A stretch of 64,000 bases of DNA from Acuticoccus sediminis (GCF_003258595.1 NZ_QHHQ01000001.1:1-64000); one strand, 5' to 3'. Positions 9,294 to 18,603 are shown, counted from the first letter of the stretch. Made by a program: numbers and translations. Notes: generated from the letters alone by a model not told the origin.

Positions 9294-9995
9294 TCAGAGG
9301 CCCAGATACGCGCGCTTCAGCTCGGGATCGTCCCGCAGCGTCTCGGCCGGACCGGACAGTGCGACCTGCCCGTTCTCGAGGATGTACGCCCGCGACGCGA
9401 GCTGAAGCGATTGGACGACGTTCTGCTCCACCAGCATGATGGGCAGACCGCTCGTGTTGAGCTCCGCAATGAGCGCGAACATCTCCTCCACCAGGAGCGG
9501 GGAGAGGCCGAGCGAAGGCTCGTCGAGGATGAGGAGCTTTGGCTCTCCCATCATGCCGCGGCCGATGGCCAGCATCTGCTGTTCACCGCCCGACAGCGTC
9601 CCCGCCGACTGGCGGTGACGTTCCTTGAGGCGCGGGAAGGTCGCGAACACCCGCTCCAGGTTGGTTTTGCGCGCCGCCCCGGCCCGGCGGTAGCAGCCGC
9701 ACTCGAGGTTCTCGCGCACCGAAAGGTTCGGGAAGATCCGCCGCCCTTCCGGCACGTGGATCAGCCCCCTGGCGACGATCTCCGGCGCCGGGAGGCCGTC
9801 GATCCGCTCGCCGTCGAACACGACGGCGCCGCTGTCGCGCTTCACGAGGCCCGACAGCACCATGTTGAGGGTCGTCTTGCCGACGCCGTTGGCGCCGAGC
9901 ACGGCGACGATCTCGCCGGCGTCGACCTTGAGGTCGATGCCGCGCAGCACCTCGGTGCCGCCGTAGCCGGCGCGGATGGCGGAGACCTCAAGCAT
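9294..9995 (-). CDS. livF: Branched-chain-type ABC transporter ATP-binding protein LivF
   Basis: 233 residues, standard for LivF. The Walker A GANGVGKTT, signature LSGGEQQ, Walker B LLILDEPS and the late switch histidine region (LVEQN) are all present, so it should hydrolyse ATP. It is the second nucleotide-binding subunit of the HAAT-type importer encoded with LivG, LivM, LivH and LivK. Its ATG (9995) overlaps the end of livG by 8 bases, and 25 bases separate it from the lyase gene. Despite the name, LivFGHMK-type systems also import amides, urea and aromatic acids; here the operon's catabolic genes suggest a cyclic amide or related acid. Confidence 0.95.
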   Translation of the reverse strand: MLEVSAIRAGYGGTEVLRGIDLKVDAGEIVAVLGANGVGKTTLNMVLSGLVKRDSGAVVFDGERIDGLPAPEIVARGLIHVPEGRRIFPNLSVRENLECGCYRRAGAARKTNLERVFATFPRLKERHRQSAGTLSGGEQQMLAIGRGMMGEPKLLILDEPSLGLSPLLVEEMFALIAELNTSGLPIMLVEQNVVQSLQLASRAYILENGQVALSGPAETLRDDPELKRAYLGL

Positions 9996-10737
9996 GGGAG
10001 CCCGCCTGCTGCTGCATCCGCCCGGCCGCGCCGTGGCCGAGGTAGGCCTCGATCACCGTCGGGTCGACGCACACCTGCTGCGGCGTGCCGGCCGCGATCA
10101 CCGCGCCCTGATTGATGACGGTGACGTGCTCGCAAAGGTCCATCACGGCCTGCATGATGTGCTCGATCATCAGAATGGTGACGCCGTCCTGGTCGCGGAT
10201 GGCCCGCACGATCGGCAGGATGTCGCGGATCTCGGACGGGTTGAGCCCGGCGAGCACCTCGTCGAGCAGGAGCAGCCTGGGCGACGTCGCCAGCGCCCGG
10301 GCGAGCTCCAGCCGCTTGCGCCCGGCGACGGTGAGCCCGGACGCGGGCCGGTCGAGCTGGGAGCCGAGGCCGACGCGCATCGCCACGTCCTGCGCCTTCG
10401 CCATCGCCTCACGCCGGTGGCGGGTGTGCAGATAGGCGCCGACCGCGATGTTCTCGCGCACCGACAGGCCCGCGAACGGCTTCACGATCTGGAACGTCCG
10501 CGCGAGGCCGCGGCGGGCCCGCACGTGCGGCTTCTCGCGGGTGATGTCCTCGCCCTCGTAGACGACGCGGCCCTCGGTCGGCGGCAGGAAGCCGGCGATC
10601 ATCGCGAACAGCGTCGTCTTGCCGGCGCCGTTGGGGCCGATCAGCCCGGCGATGGCGCCCTGCGGCACCTCCAGCGAGACGTTGTTGACCGCGACGAGGC
10701 CCGAGAAGCGCTTGGTCAGTCCGTCGACCTTCAGCAT
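9988..10737 (-). CDS. livG: Branched-chain-type ABC transporter ATP-binding protein LivG
   Basis: 249 residues. Walker A GPNGAGKTT and Walker B LLLLDEV are intact; the ABC signature region reads LTVAGRKRLELARAL instead of LSxGQ, a variant seen in many LivG proteins. The C-terminal VDPTVIEAYLG is the typical LivG tail. The start at 10737 gives TGATG with the livM stop, a one-base overlap implying coupled translation. It pairs with LivF at the membrane to drive import through LivH and LivM. Confidence 0.95.
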   Translation of the reverse strand: MLKVDGLTKRFSGLVAVNNVSLEVPQGAIAGLIGPNGAGKTTLFAMIAGFLPPTEGRVVYEGEDITREKPHVRARRGLARTFQIVKPFAGLSVRENIAVGAYLHTRHRREAMAKAQDVAMRVGLGSQLDRPASGLTVAGRKRLELARALATSPRLLLLDEVLAGLNPSEIRDILPIVRAIRDQDGVTILMIEHIMQAVMDLCEHVTVINQGAVIAAGTPQQVCVDPTVIEAYLGHGAAGRMQQQAGSHA

Positions 10738-11708
10738 CACGCGTCCTCCGTCCGCGTCCGGCGACGGCCGAAGAGGCGCGACGCGAGGCCGGTGATGCCC
10801 GTCGGCGCGAACGCCACGGTCAGCACCAGGATGACGCCGAAGACCGCGAGGTCCAGCCCGGGGATGTTGCCGGAGAAGGTCTTGGTGATCTCCGACAGGC
10901 CGTGCAGCACGACCGCGCCGAGGAGCGGCCCCAGCATCGTGCCGAGCCCGCCGACGATGGCGGCGAACAGCGCCTCGATGGAAATCCACGTGCCGTACGC
11001 CACGTTGGCGTCGATGAAGAGGTAGTTCTGGGTGTAGAGGCAGCCCGCCGCCGCGGTCACCGCGGCTGACAGCGTGATGCCGCCGAGCTTGACGCGGAAG
11101 ACGTCGACGCCGAGCGCCTGCGCGGCCTCCTCGTTCTCGCGCACCGCTACCAGGTGGGCGCCGAACCGCGAGCGTTCGAGCCAGCGCGTGATCAGGAGCA
11201 CCACGCCGACGAACGCGACCAGGATGAGGGCGAAGATGCGGCGGTCCTCGAACTGAAGGTTCCACGCGCCGTAGTCGATCGGGACGAGCAGCCCCGCGGC
11301 GCCGCCGGTGAAGGACGCCGAGTTGGCGCAGATCCGCAGCACCTCGGCGAAGGCGAGCGTCACCAGCGCGAAGTACGAGCCGCGCAGGCCCGAGCGGAAC
11401 GACACCGCGCCGATGAAGGCGCCGACGAGCGCGCCCGCCGCGATGCCGGCGACGAGACCGGCCCAGGCGTTGATGCCGAAGGTGATCTGCAGGATCGCCG
11501 TCGTGTAGGCGCCGGTCCCGAAGAAGGCGGCGTGGCCGAACGAGGTCTGACCGCCAAAGCCGCCGAGGATGTTCCAGCCCTGCGCCGTCATCGTCACGAT
11601 CAGCGTGAAGATGAGGAGGTTCATCAGGCTGCCCGACAACCCCGCGAACGGCAGCGCGGCGAGGATGACCAGCGCGACGAGCGCCGGAATGAAGTCGCGG
11701 GTGCTCAC
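10737..11708 (-). CDS. livM: Branched-chain-type ABC transporter permease LivM
   Basis: 323 residues from a GTG at 11708 that overlaps the livH stop in GTGA. The protein is strongly hydrophobic with about eight to ten membrane segments. GQTSFGHAAFFGTGAY is the typical LivM signature near the N-terminus, and EENEEAAQALGV-like sequence (RENEEAAQALGV) forms the cytoplasmic coupling loop that touches the ATPases. A short basic cytoplasmic tail ends the protein. It forms the translocation path with LivH. Confidence 0.94.
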   Translation of the reverse strand: MSTRDFIPALVALVILAALPFAGLSGSLMNLLIFTLIVTMTAQGWNILGGFGGQTSFGHAAFFGTGAYTTAILQITFGINAWAGLVAGIAAGALVGAFIGAVSFRSGLRGSYFALVTLAFAEVLRICANSASFTGGAAGLLVPIDYGAWNLQFEDRRIFALILVAFVGVVLLITRWLERSRFGAHLVAVRENEEAAQALGVDVFRVKLGGITLSAAVTAAAGCLYTQNYLFIDANVAYGTWISIEALFAAIVGGLGTMLGPLLGAVVLHGLSEITKTFSGNIPGLDLAVFGVILVLTVAFAPTGITGLASRLFGRRRTRTEDA

Positions 11709-12577
11709 TGGCGCGCTCCGAAGAGGCCCGTCGGCTTGAAGAGCAGGACCAGGATGAAGATGAGGAAGATGCCGATCTGGCCGAGGCTGTCGCCGAGATA
11801 GAGGCTCGACGCGCTCTCCACGACGCCGATCAGCAGCCCGCCGACGAGGGCGCCGGTGATCGACCCCATGCCGCCCAGCACCACGATGGTGAAGGCGACC
11901 AGCACGAACGCCGCGCCGGTGCGCGGGTTGACGTAGAAGGTCGGCATCAGGAGGCCGGCCGCGACCGCGAGGCAGGTGCAGCCGAGCGCGAAGGTGATCG
12001 CGTAGATCTTCGGCACGTCGATGCCGGAGAGGCTGGCGCCCGTCTTCTCCTTGGCGACGGCGCGGATGGCGCGGCCGATCCTGGTCTGGTTGAGCACGAT
12101 CCAGAGGGCGATCGCCGTCACGATCGCGACACCGAGCCCGATGACGCGCGGGTACGACAGGAGCAGCGGCCCAGCCTCGATCACCTCGAAAGCGTAGTCG
12201 GTCGAGATGGTGCGCGTGTCGGACTGGAAGACCGCGAGCAGCACGTTCTCGATCACGATGGAGAGGCCCAGTGTCACCAGCAGGATGTTGTTGTCGCTGC
12301 CGTGCGAGGCGGGGCCGATGATGTAGCGCTGCAGGCTGTAGCCGATGCCGAACATGACCGGCCCGACGACGAGGATCGACAGGTACGGGTCGAGGCCCAG
12401 CGTGGCGGAACAGATCCACACCCCGAACATCGCCACCGTCAGCAGCGCGCCGTGGGCGAAGTTCACGATGTGGAGGACGCCGTAGATCAGCGTCAGCCCG
12501 AGCGCCACGAGCGCGTACACCGCTCCCAGCATCAGGCCGTTGATCAGGGCTTCAGCGACTATGATCGGCGAATACAT
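11705..12577 (-). CDS. livH: Branched-chain-type ABC transporter permease LivH
   Basis: 290 residues, eight predicted membrane segments, typical LivH size. Family features seen are the opening NGLMLGAVYALVALGLTLIYG and the coupling-loop TRIGRAIRAVAKEKTGASLSG is close to the consensus contact with the ATPases (shown in two pieces here: TRIGRAIRAVA and KEKTGASLSG). The start at 12577 is an ATG. Some 90 bases separate it from livK, a gap that in this family often holds a hairpin reducing downstream expression; the gap here is GC-rich with inverted repeats but no T-run. Confidence 0.94.
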   Translation of the reverse strand: MYSPIIVAEALINGLMLGAVYALVALGLTLIYGVLHIVNFAHGALLTVAMFGVWICSATLGLDPYLSILVVGPVMFGIGYSLQRYIIGPASHGSDNNILLVTLGLSIVIENVLLAVFQSDTRTISTDYAFEVIEAGPLLLSYPRVIGLGVAIVTAIALWIVLNQTRIGRAIRAVAKEKTGASLSGIDVPKIYAITFALGCTCLAVAAGLLMPTFYVNPRTGAAFVLVAFTIVVLGGMGSITGALVGGLLIGVVESASSLYLGDSLGQIGIFLIFILVLLFKPTGLFGARQ

Positions 12578-12667
12578 ACGCGCTTTCGCTCGGACAATGG
12601 GGAACGGGGGACCGTCGTGCCCCCCGCCGCGGGGTCCGGGAGGGGCCGTGCGGCCCGCTCCGGGGTG

Positions 12668-13894
12668 TTACTTGTTGGCCGGGAAGACCGGCGCGGCCTG
12701 CGCGAACTCTTCCGGGTAGATCACGTTGATGTCGCCACCCTGCACCTGGGTGTTGAGCGGCAACGCGCTGGTGTTCTGGCCCGTCTCGTCGAACTTCGAC
12801 ATGCCGTAGGGCATCACGCCGCTCTCGAACTCCTGGGTGGAGAGCGCCTCGATGATCGCCTCCTTGTCGGTGGAGCCGGCCTTCTCCAGCGCCTGGGCGA
12901 ACACCTTCACGACCGAGTAGTTGATCGGCGTGTTGTAGGCGTAGAACTTGCCCTGCTCCTCGACGATCGTCTTCAGCTCGGCCGACTTGGGGTTCTTCGG
13001 ATCGCCCCAGTGGTTGCAGTCCATCACGCCCTCGGCCGCCTCCGGGAACTCGTTCACGAAGCGGTAGGAGGACGCCGCGCCGCCGAATACGGCGTAGACG
13101 CCCATCGGCTTGACGCGCTGCTGCTGCATGGTGCGGGCGAGCAGCACGAACTCGTTGTAGTACATGGACGGGATGACGAGGTCCGGACGCAGCGAACGCA
13201 GGCGCAGCACGACGTTGGACATGTCGCGCGCCGGGGTCGGGTGGGAGATCGTCTCGATGATCTCGAAGCCGAGCTCGGGCAGGCGGTTCTTCATGATGGT
13301 CGCGAGACCGGAGCCGAACAGGCCGTCCTCGTGCACCAGCGCGACGGTCTTGGCCGGCTTGCCGGCGTCGTCGTTGAGCTTCACGAGGTTCTTGAGCGCC
13401 GTGTCCGTCGCCATCGAGAAGTTCGGGTTGAAGCGGAAGGTGTTCTTCAGGCCGCGCTGGGTGATCGTGTCCGACACCGCGCAGTCGACGATGTAGGGCA
13501 GGTTGTAGCGCGAGGCGGCCTGCGTAGCGGTCAGCGCGATGCCGCTGGCGAAGCCGCCGAGCACGCCCGCGACGCCGGCCGCGTTGAGGTCCTCGGTCGC
13601 CTGGGCGCCGGCCTCGGCGTTGGAGCGCGAGTCGCCGACGACGAGCTCGATCGGAGCGCCGTCCAGCGCCTTGATGCCACCGGCCTCGTTGATTTCCTTG
13701 ACGGCCTGCTCGGCGCCGATGCGGGCGAGGTCACCGTCGAGCGCGAAGGCGCCCGAGATCGGCTGCAGCAGGCCCACCTTGACCGGCGCCGGGCTCTGCG
13801 CGCGCAGGATGCCCGGGGCGGCCAGCACCGCCGCGGCGGCTACACCACTCTTGAGGACCGTCCGGCGGGACTGTCCGTACAGTTTGTTCGTCAT
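12668..13894 (-). CDS. livK: ABC transporter periplasmic substrate-binding protein, LivK type
   Basis: 408 residues from ATG 13894, preceded by a strong GGGGGAG site. The N-terminus is a twin-arginine-like signal (SRRTVLK, Arg10-Arg11, then a hydrophobic run ending GILRAQS), suggesting Tat export of a folded protein. The mature part opens PVKVGLLQPISGAFA, the hallmark of type I periplasmic binding proteins of the amide/urea/branched-chain group. It binds the transported compound in the periplasm and delivers it to LivHM. It lies 14 bases after the GntR regulator gene, so the regulator is probably the first gene of the operon. Confidence 0.94.
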   Translation of the reverse strand: MTNKLYGQSRRTVLKSGVAAAAVLAAPGILRAQSPAPVKVGLLQPISGAFALDGDLARIGAEQAVKEINEAGGIKALDGAPIELVVGDSRSNAEAGAQATEDLNAAGVAGVLGGFASGIALTATQAASRYNLPYIVDCAVSDTITQRGLKNTFRFNPNFSMATDTALKNLVKLNDDAGKPAKTVALVHEDGLFGSGLATIMKNRLPELGFEIIETISHPTPARDMSNVVLRLRSLRPDLVIPSMYYNEFVLLARTMQQQRVKPMGVYAVFGGAASSYRFVNEFPEAAEGVMDCNHWGDPKNPKSAELKTIVEEQGKFYAYNTPINYSVVKVFAQALEKAGSTDKEAIIEALSTQEFESGVMPYGMSKFDETGQNTSALPLNTQVQGGDINVIYPEEFAQAAPVFPANK

Positions 13895-13908
13895 GCTCTC
13901 CCCCTTTT

Positions 13909-14712
13909 TTATCGATCCTGATCGCCCGGCGTGGGTGCCGCCGGGACGGTCGCAGCCGGGCTCCAGCGGCTTTCGCCTTCGCCCCTGGTCCGAACGAGAT
14001 CCATCTGCAGGCTGTACCGGTCGGGCCGGTAGAGCGCCTGCAGGTATTCGAGCCCCTCCCCGTCGCGGCCGTACACCGCGCGGGTGAGCGAGATCAGCGG
14101 CGCGCCGACCGAGAGGTCGAGCGCCTCCGCGACGTCGGGGCTGGCGAGCGTCGCGCTGATGTCCTGCGTCGCGGTCTCGGCACTGTGGCCGCTGCGCTCG
14201 ATCAGCTCCAGCAGCGGCAGGGCGGCGAGGTCCTCGCGCGAGTAGGCACGGCCGATGCGCTCGGGGACGGACGCGGTGAGGTACGAGAACGGCACACCGT
14301 CCACGTGGCGCACGCGCACGGACACCTGGACGCGCTCGTCGTCCTCCATCCTGAGGGCGTCGCGGATCCATTCCGTCGGCATCTGGTAGGCGAAGGTGAG
14401 GAGCCGCGCTTCCGTCGAGCGGCCCATCTCGCGCAGGTGCGTGAAGACGTTGGCGACATCGGCGATGATGCCCTGGCGCTTGGCGACGTCCTTGCGCACG
14501 AAGGTTCCGGAGCCGGGCCGCTTGTCGATGAGCTGTTCGGCCGCCAGCCGCTCCAGCGCACGGCGGATGGTGACGCGGGAGACGTTGAAGGCGTCGGCGA
14601 GCGCGGGTTCTGCGGGAAGGCGGCTGCCCGCCGGAAGCTGTCCGGCGGCGATCTGGTCGCGGAGCAAGAGGTAGACGCGTTGCGTCTTCAACGGCTCCGT
14701 TGCCTCCCTCAT
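13909..14712 (-). CDS. GntR/HutC-type transcriptional regulator with UTRA domain
   Basis: 267 residues. A winged helix at residues 1-75 (LPAEPALADAFNVSRVTIRRAL is the recognition part, seen as LADAFNVSRVTIRRALE) is followed by a UTRA effector domain (about 95-240). HutC-type regulators usually repress catabolic operons and release DNA when they bind the pathway substrate or an early intermediate. The start at 14712 is the only workable ATG; an ATG upstream at 14726 hits a stop at once. Its own promoter holds two palindromes matching HutC-type half-sites, so autorepression is likely. It is divergent from the Old-Yellow-type oxidoreductase and should control both arms. Confidence 0.92.
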   Translation of the reverse strand: MREATEPLKTQRVYLLLRDQIAAGQLPAGSRLPAEPALADAFNVSRVTIRRALERLAAEQLIDKRPGSGTFVRKDVAKRQGIIADVANVFTHLREMGRSTEARLLTFAYQMPTEWIRDALRMEDDERVQVSVRVRHVDGVPFSYLTASVPERIGRAYSREDLAALPLLELIERSGHSAETATQDISATLASPDVAEALDLSVGAPLISLTRAVYGRDGEGLEYLQALYRPDRYSLQMDLVRTRGEGESRWSPAATVPAAPTPGDQDR

Positions 14713-14728
14713 ACCGCGGCCTCCATCG

Positions 14729-14755
14729 GTATCAATCTTGATACAAGCATTGTAT
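14729..14755. promoter_or_regulatory. Two overlapping operator palindromes
   Basis: GTATCAA-TC-TTGATAC (14729-14744) and ATACAA-GCA-TTGTAT (14741-14755) are both perfect inverted repeats and share four bases. TTGTAT/ATACAA half-sites are typical of HutC-type GntR regulators. The second covers the proposed -10 of the regulator gene. Binding by the adjacent regulator is inferred. Confidence 0.65.
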
Positions 14756-14779
14756 GAAAGGCGTGACAGCTCTCGTCAA
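14749..14779 (-). promoter_or_regulatory. Candidate sigma-70 promoter of the GntR-liv-hyu operon
   Basis: On the minus strand, TTGACG (14779-14774) and TACAAT (14754-14749) are each one mismatch from consensus, 19 bases apart. The -10 lies inside the 14741-14755 palindrome, so a bound repressor would block it. Confidence 0.5.
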
Positions 14780-14869
14780 GCCGAATATGATGCCTGCGTG
14801 TGCATGACCAAACACCGAGCACCGCTCACGGTCACGCGCCAATCCTACGAACGGACTTTGGCTGAGCTT

Positions 14870-16843
14870 ATGGCAGAGCACCTGTCGCGTGTCTTGGAAC
14901 CGCTCCGGGTCGGCAATCTGACCTTCCGCAATCGGATCTTCGTCCCCGCCCATACCACCAACTACGGCGAGGACCACCTGCCGAGCGACCGCCACCGGGC
15001 CTACCACGAGGCGCGCGCCAGGGGCGGGGTCGGGGCGATCATCTTCGAGTCGATCCGGGTTACGGCGAACTCGCTCGGCCGCCCGCAGGCCGTCTGCGGC
15101 TTCGACCCGGCCTGCATCGCCCCGTTCCGCCGCGTCACCGACGCGGTGAAGGCGCACGACACGCGCATCCTCGGCCAGATCATTCACCTCGGCCGGCAGG
15201 TCGAGGGCGACTTCGAGCGCACCGTGTCCTGGGGCCCGTCGCCGATCCCGTGGTCGACCACCGCCCTGCCGCCCCGTCCGATGGACGAGGACGACATGGC
15301 CGAGGTGATCGAAGGCCACGTCGTCACCGCCCTCAATCTCGTGGAGGCGGGGTTCGAGGGGATCGAGCTGCAGATGGGCCATGGCCACCTGCTGCAGCAG
15401 TTTCTCTCCCCCCTCTCCAACCAGCGCGAGGACACGTACGGCGGCACGACGGAGAACCGCCTGCGCTTCCCGCTCGCGGTGCTCGCCGCCGTGCGCGCCG
15501 CCATCGGCCCGGACATCACCCTCGGTATCCGCGTCAGCGGCGACGAGTACGTGGACAACGCCCTCCATATCGAGGAGGTCGAGCGCATGGTGCCGATGCT
15601 GGCGCAGGCCGTCCCCGTCGACTTCGTCAACGTGTCGCACTCGGCCTACCACGCGAGCTATTCCCTCGCGACGCAGATGGCGGACATGGCCATCGACCCG
15701 GCTCCCTTCCGCACGCTCCCCGAGCGGATCCGGGCCGCCCTGCGCGCCGCCGGGCACGAGACGCCGGTCTTCGCCGTCTGCCGCTTCTCCCGCCTCGCCG
15801 AGGCCGAGGAGATGATCGCCTCCGGCCGCGCCGACGCCGTCGGCATGGCCCGCGCCCACCTCGCCGAGCCCGCCATCGTGAAGAAGACGCTGGAGGGGCG
15901 GGAGGACGAGATCCGCCCCTGCATCGCCTGCGACCAGGGCTGCGCGGGGATGCTGGAGAAGAACCTCCCCATCCGCTGCCTGGTGAACCCGGTCGCCGGG
16001 CTCGAGGCCGAATGGTCCGAGCCCGAGGATGCGCCCGCCACCCAACCGCGCCGCGTCCTCGTCGTCGGCGGCGGCCCGGCCGGGCTCGAGGCGGCCCGCG
16101 TCGCCGCCAGCCGGGGCCACAACGTCACGCTCTGGGAACGCACCGACGGCCTCGGCGGCCAGCTCGCCACCGCGGCCGCCATGCCGAAGCGGTCGAAGTT
16201 CGGCGACTTCCTCGCGTTCGAGCGGAGCGCCCTCGCCCGCCTCCAGGTGCGCGTCGCATACGGCGAGGCCGCTGACGCGGACGCCATCGCCGCCTTCGGC
16301 GCCGACACCGTGGTGCTCGCCACCGGCTCCGACCCCGTCCGCCAGCACGTTCCCGGCGGCGGGCGGACGGTGACGGTCACCGAAGTGATCGCCGACCCGG
16401 ATGCCCTGGGCGGCGCCGTCGCGGTGGCGGACGTCACCGGCGAGTGGACCGCGCTCGCCGCGATCGAGCACCTCGCCGACCTCGGCAAGCGCGTCACCGT
16501 GTTCCTGCCGATCAACGCCTTCGCCTGGCGCACGACGATCTACTCCACGCTGGCGACCTCCAGGCGGCTGCGCGAGCGCAAGGTGAAGCTGATGCCGCTG
16601 CGCAAGGTGCTCGCCTGGGACGGCACGACGCTCGACGTCGAGGACGTCTCCACCGGCGAGCGCGAGGCCCACGGCCCCTTCGGCGCGCTCGTCTTCGCCC
16701 AGCACAATTTTGCGGACCAGTCGCTCTACCGCGAGCTCAAGCGCCGTGGCATCCCGGTCCGCCAGGTCGGCGACAACGTCGCCCCCAGAACCGCCCTCGA
16801 GGCCGTCTTCCACGGCCACAAGACCGCTCGGGAGATTGCGTAA
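14870..16843 (+). CDS. FMN/4Fe-4S/FAD oxidoreductase of the Old Yellow Enzyme family
   Basis: 657 residues. An FMN-binding TIM barrel (residues about 1-345; LEPLRVGNLTFRNRI opens it) is followed by a 4Fe-4S motif with Cys351, Cys354, Cys358 and Cys370, then a dinucleotide fold VVGGGPAGLE (Gly400, Gly402, Gly405). The architecture is that of 2,4-dienoyl-CoA reductase, trimethylamine dehydrogenase and N-methylproline demethylase. The reaction would be either enone/dienoyl reduction or oxidative N-demethylation. I chose ATG 14870 because the barrel begins directly after it; in-frame ATGs at 14738 and 14804 would add a non-family extension. It is divergent from the GntR gene, with the operators between, and abuts the next gene. 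Confidence 0.9.
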   Translation: MAEHLSRVLEPLRVGNLTFRNRIFVPAHTTNYGEDHLPSDRHRAYHEARARGGVGAIIFESIRVTANSLGRPQAVCGFDPACIAPFRRVTDAVKAHDTRILGQIIHLGRQVEGDFERTVSWGPSPIPWSTTALPPRPMDEDDMAEVIEGHVVTALNLVEAGFEGIELQMGHGHLLQQFLSPLSNQREDTYGGTTENRLRFPLAVLAAVRAAIGPDITLGIRVSGDEYVDNALHIEEVERMVPMLAQAVPVDFVNVSHSAYHASYSLATQMADMAIDPAPFRTLPERIRAALRAAGHETPVFAVCRFSRLAEAEEMIASGRADAVGMARAHLAEPAIVKKTLEGREDEIRPCIACDQGCAGMLEKNLPIRCLVNPVAGLEAEWSEPEDAPATQPRRVLVVGGGPAGLEAARVAASRGHNVTLWERTDGLGGQLATAAAMPKRSKFGDFLAFERSALARLQVRVAYGEAADADAIAAFGADTVVLATGSDPVRQHVPGGGRTVTVTEVIADPDALGGAVAVADVTGEWTALAAIEHLADLGKRVTVFLPINAFAWRTTIYSTLATSRRLRERKVKLMPLRKVLAWDGTTLDVEDVSTGEREAHGPFGALVFAQHNFADQSLYRELKRRGIPVRQVGDNVAPRTALEAVFHGHKTAREIA

Positions 16844-17836
16844 GTGTCGATACTGGTGACCGGAGCCGGCGGGTTCGTCGGCCTCAACGTGGTGGAACGC
16901 CTGCTCGACGACGGACACACCGTCGTCGCCCTCGGCAACCGCCCGCTGCCGCAGATCGTGCGCGACCGGTTCGCGCGGCGGCCGGGTACGCTGCATCCCG
17001 TGACCGCGGACGTGCGCGACGCCGCCGCGATGCGCGCGGTCCTGAAGGACTACGGCGTCGACCGCATCTTCCACGGCGCGGCGATCACCCTCGGCGTCGC
17101 CGGCACCATCGCCCCGGCGACCGACGTCGTCGACATCAACGTCGTCTCGACCGCGGTCCTGCTGGAACTCGCCCGCGAGGTGGAGATCGTCCGCTTCGTC
17201 TACCCAAGCTCGACCGCCGTCTACACCGGCTACGCGTTCGACGCCGGCCCCGTCACCGAAGCGCACGCGCCGACGCCCACCGCCCTCTACGGCTTCACCA
17301 AGCTCGCCTGTGAGCGGCTGATCCGCGACGCCGCCGCGCGCCACGGCCTCTCCGCGGTGTGCGGGCGCATCACGGCCGTGTTCGGTGCGTGGGAGCACGA
17401 CACCGGCGCGCGCGAGACGCTGAGCCCGCCCTACCAGATCGCCCGCAAGGCGCTGACGGACCAGCCGATCGTCATCTCGCGGGGCGGCTGGCGCGACTGG
17501 ACCTCGGCCCGCGACGTCGCCCGCGTCTTCTCGCTCCTGCTGACGCGGGACACGCTGCCGCACGATATCTACAACATCAGCCTCGGCGAAACGTGGGACC
17601 CGGCGCTGCTGTGCGAGGCGCTAAGCGCGCGGATCCCCTCGATCGACTGGTCCGCCGGGGAGACGAACCTCTCCTACAACGACGACCTGACGCGCAAGCG
17701 CTCGGCCCTCTCCAACACCCGCCTCGCCGAGGACTTCGGCTTCCGCTTCATGCCCCCGGCCGAGGCCGCGGCTGACTACGCCGAATGGGTCGCCGAGTTC
17801 GGCGCCGCGGGCTTCGAGGCGCTGGAAAGCCGCTGA
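16844..17836 (+). CDS. NAD-dependent epimerase/dehydratase family protein (extended SDR)
   Basis: 330 residues. The NAD(P) motif TGAGGFVG is at residues 6-13, and the catalytic set is Ser122-Ser123-Thr124 with Tyr149 and Lys153 (YGFTK). This is the extended short-chain dehydrogenase fold used by sugar epimerases and by uronate or 3-hydroxy acid dehydrogenases. The GTG at 16844 follows the stop TAA of the preceding gene without a gap, and GGAG just before that stop serves as ribosome site, so the two genes form one operon. The substrate is unknown; membership in the catabolic region suggests a hydroxy acid rather than a nucleotide sugar. Confidence 0.88.
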   Translation: MSILVTGAGGFVGLNVVERLLDDGHTVVALGNRPLPQIVRDRFARRPGTLHPVTADVRDAAAMRAVLKDYGVDRIFHGAAITLGVAGTIAPATDVVDINVVSTAVLLELAREVEIVRFVYPSSTAVYTGYAFDAGPVTEAHAPTPTALYGFTKLACERLIRDAAARHGLSAVCGRITAVFGAWEHDTGARETLSPPYQIARKALTDQPIVISRGGWRDWTSARDVARVFSLLLTRDTLPHDIYNISLGETWDPALLCEALSARIPSIDWSAGETNLSYNDDLTRKRSALSNTRLAEDFGFRFMPPAEAAADYAEWVAEFGAAGFEALESR

Positions 17837-17862
17837 GCCCGGCCGGGGCGCGCGGGGCCGCG

Positions 17863-18603
17863 TCAGGTCGCTGTGTAGCCGCCGTCCACCAGCATGTCGG
17901 TGCCGGTCATGAAGCTGGCGCCGTCGCTGGCGATGAACAGCGCGGCCTCGGCGATCTCCTCCGGCCGGCCCACGCGGCCCAGCGCGTGGAGCTTGCCGAG
18001 CCGCTCCTGAACCCCGTCCTCGCCGCCCATCACGCTGGTCAGCCGGCTCGTCATCACGGCGCCCGGCGACAGGCTCACCGCCCGGATCCCGTCCTCCGCA
18101 TGGTCCACCGCCAATGTCCGCGTCAGGGAAATCAGCCCCGCCTTGCTCGCCGAGTAGGGCGCGCGGCCCTTCGTCGTGACGGTGCCGAGCTGCGAGGCCA
18201 CGTTGACGATCACGCCGCCCCCGCCAGCCGCCATGTGCGGGATCACCTGCTGGCACATCAGGAAGGCGCCGGTGAGGTTGATCTCCAGCGTCTCGCGCCA
18301 TGTGGCCGCGGTGATCTCGGTGACCTTGCCCACGAGCACGGGCCCTGCGGCATTGTTCACCAGAATGTCGATGCGCCCGTACGCGTCGAACACCGCCGCC
18401 ACGGCCCGCGCGACGGCCTCGTCGTCGGCGACGTCGCAGGCCATCGCCATGCCGCCTTCGGGCGCGGCCGGCACCCTGCCCTCGATATCGAGCGCCGCGA
18501 CGCGCGCGCCGGCCTTGGTGTAGCGCGCCACGATGGCCGCGCCGATGCCGCCGCTGGCGCCCGTGACGATCGCCACGCGCCCGTCGAGGAGTAGGTCCGC
18601 CAT
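17863..18603 (-). CDS. Short-chain dehydrogenase/reductase (classical SDR)
   Basis: 246 residues. TGASGGIG (residues 14-21), NNAAG, and the catalytic Ser137, Tyr150 and Lys154 (YSASK) are intact; DGGYTAT ends the protein in the FabG-like way. It should oxidise or reduce a hydroxyl/keto group with NAD(P). I selected ATG 18603 because AAAGGA sits nine bases upstream; another in-frame ATG at 18624 is less well placed. It is convergent with the epimerase-like gene and divergent from leuC-like, with a TGTAT/ATACA palindrome in the shared promoter region, which ties it to the GntR regulon by inference. Confidence 0.9.
   Translation of the reverse strand: MADLLLDGRVAIVTGASGGIGAAIVARYTKAGARVAALDIEGRVPAAPEGGMAMACDVADDEAVARAVAAVFDAYGRIDILVNNAAGPVLVGKVTEITAATWRETLEINLTGAFLMCQQVIPHMAAGGGGVIVNVASQLGTVTTKGRAPYSASKAGLISLTRTLAVDHAEDGIRAVSLSPGAVMTSRLTSVMGGEDGVQERLGKLHALGRVGRPEEIAEAALFIASDGASFMTGTDMLVDGGYTAT

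Noticed and set aside
12578-12667. Terminator between livK and livH
   Set aside because: The gap is GC-rich with short inverted repeats but has no T-run, and downstream genes need read-through.
14732-17563. A 943-codon open frame on the minus strand opposite the OYE-type and epimerase-like genes
   Set aside because: It is antisense to two genes with clear cofactor and catalytic motifs, is made mostly of Arg, Ala, Gly, Asp and His, and has no recognisable domain. Long antisense frames are expected at this GC content.
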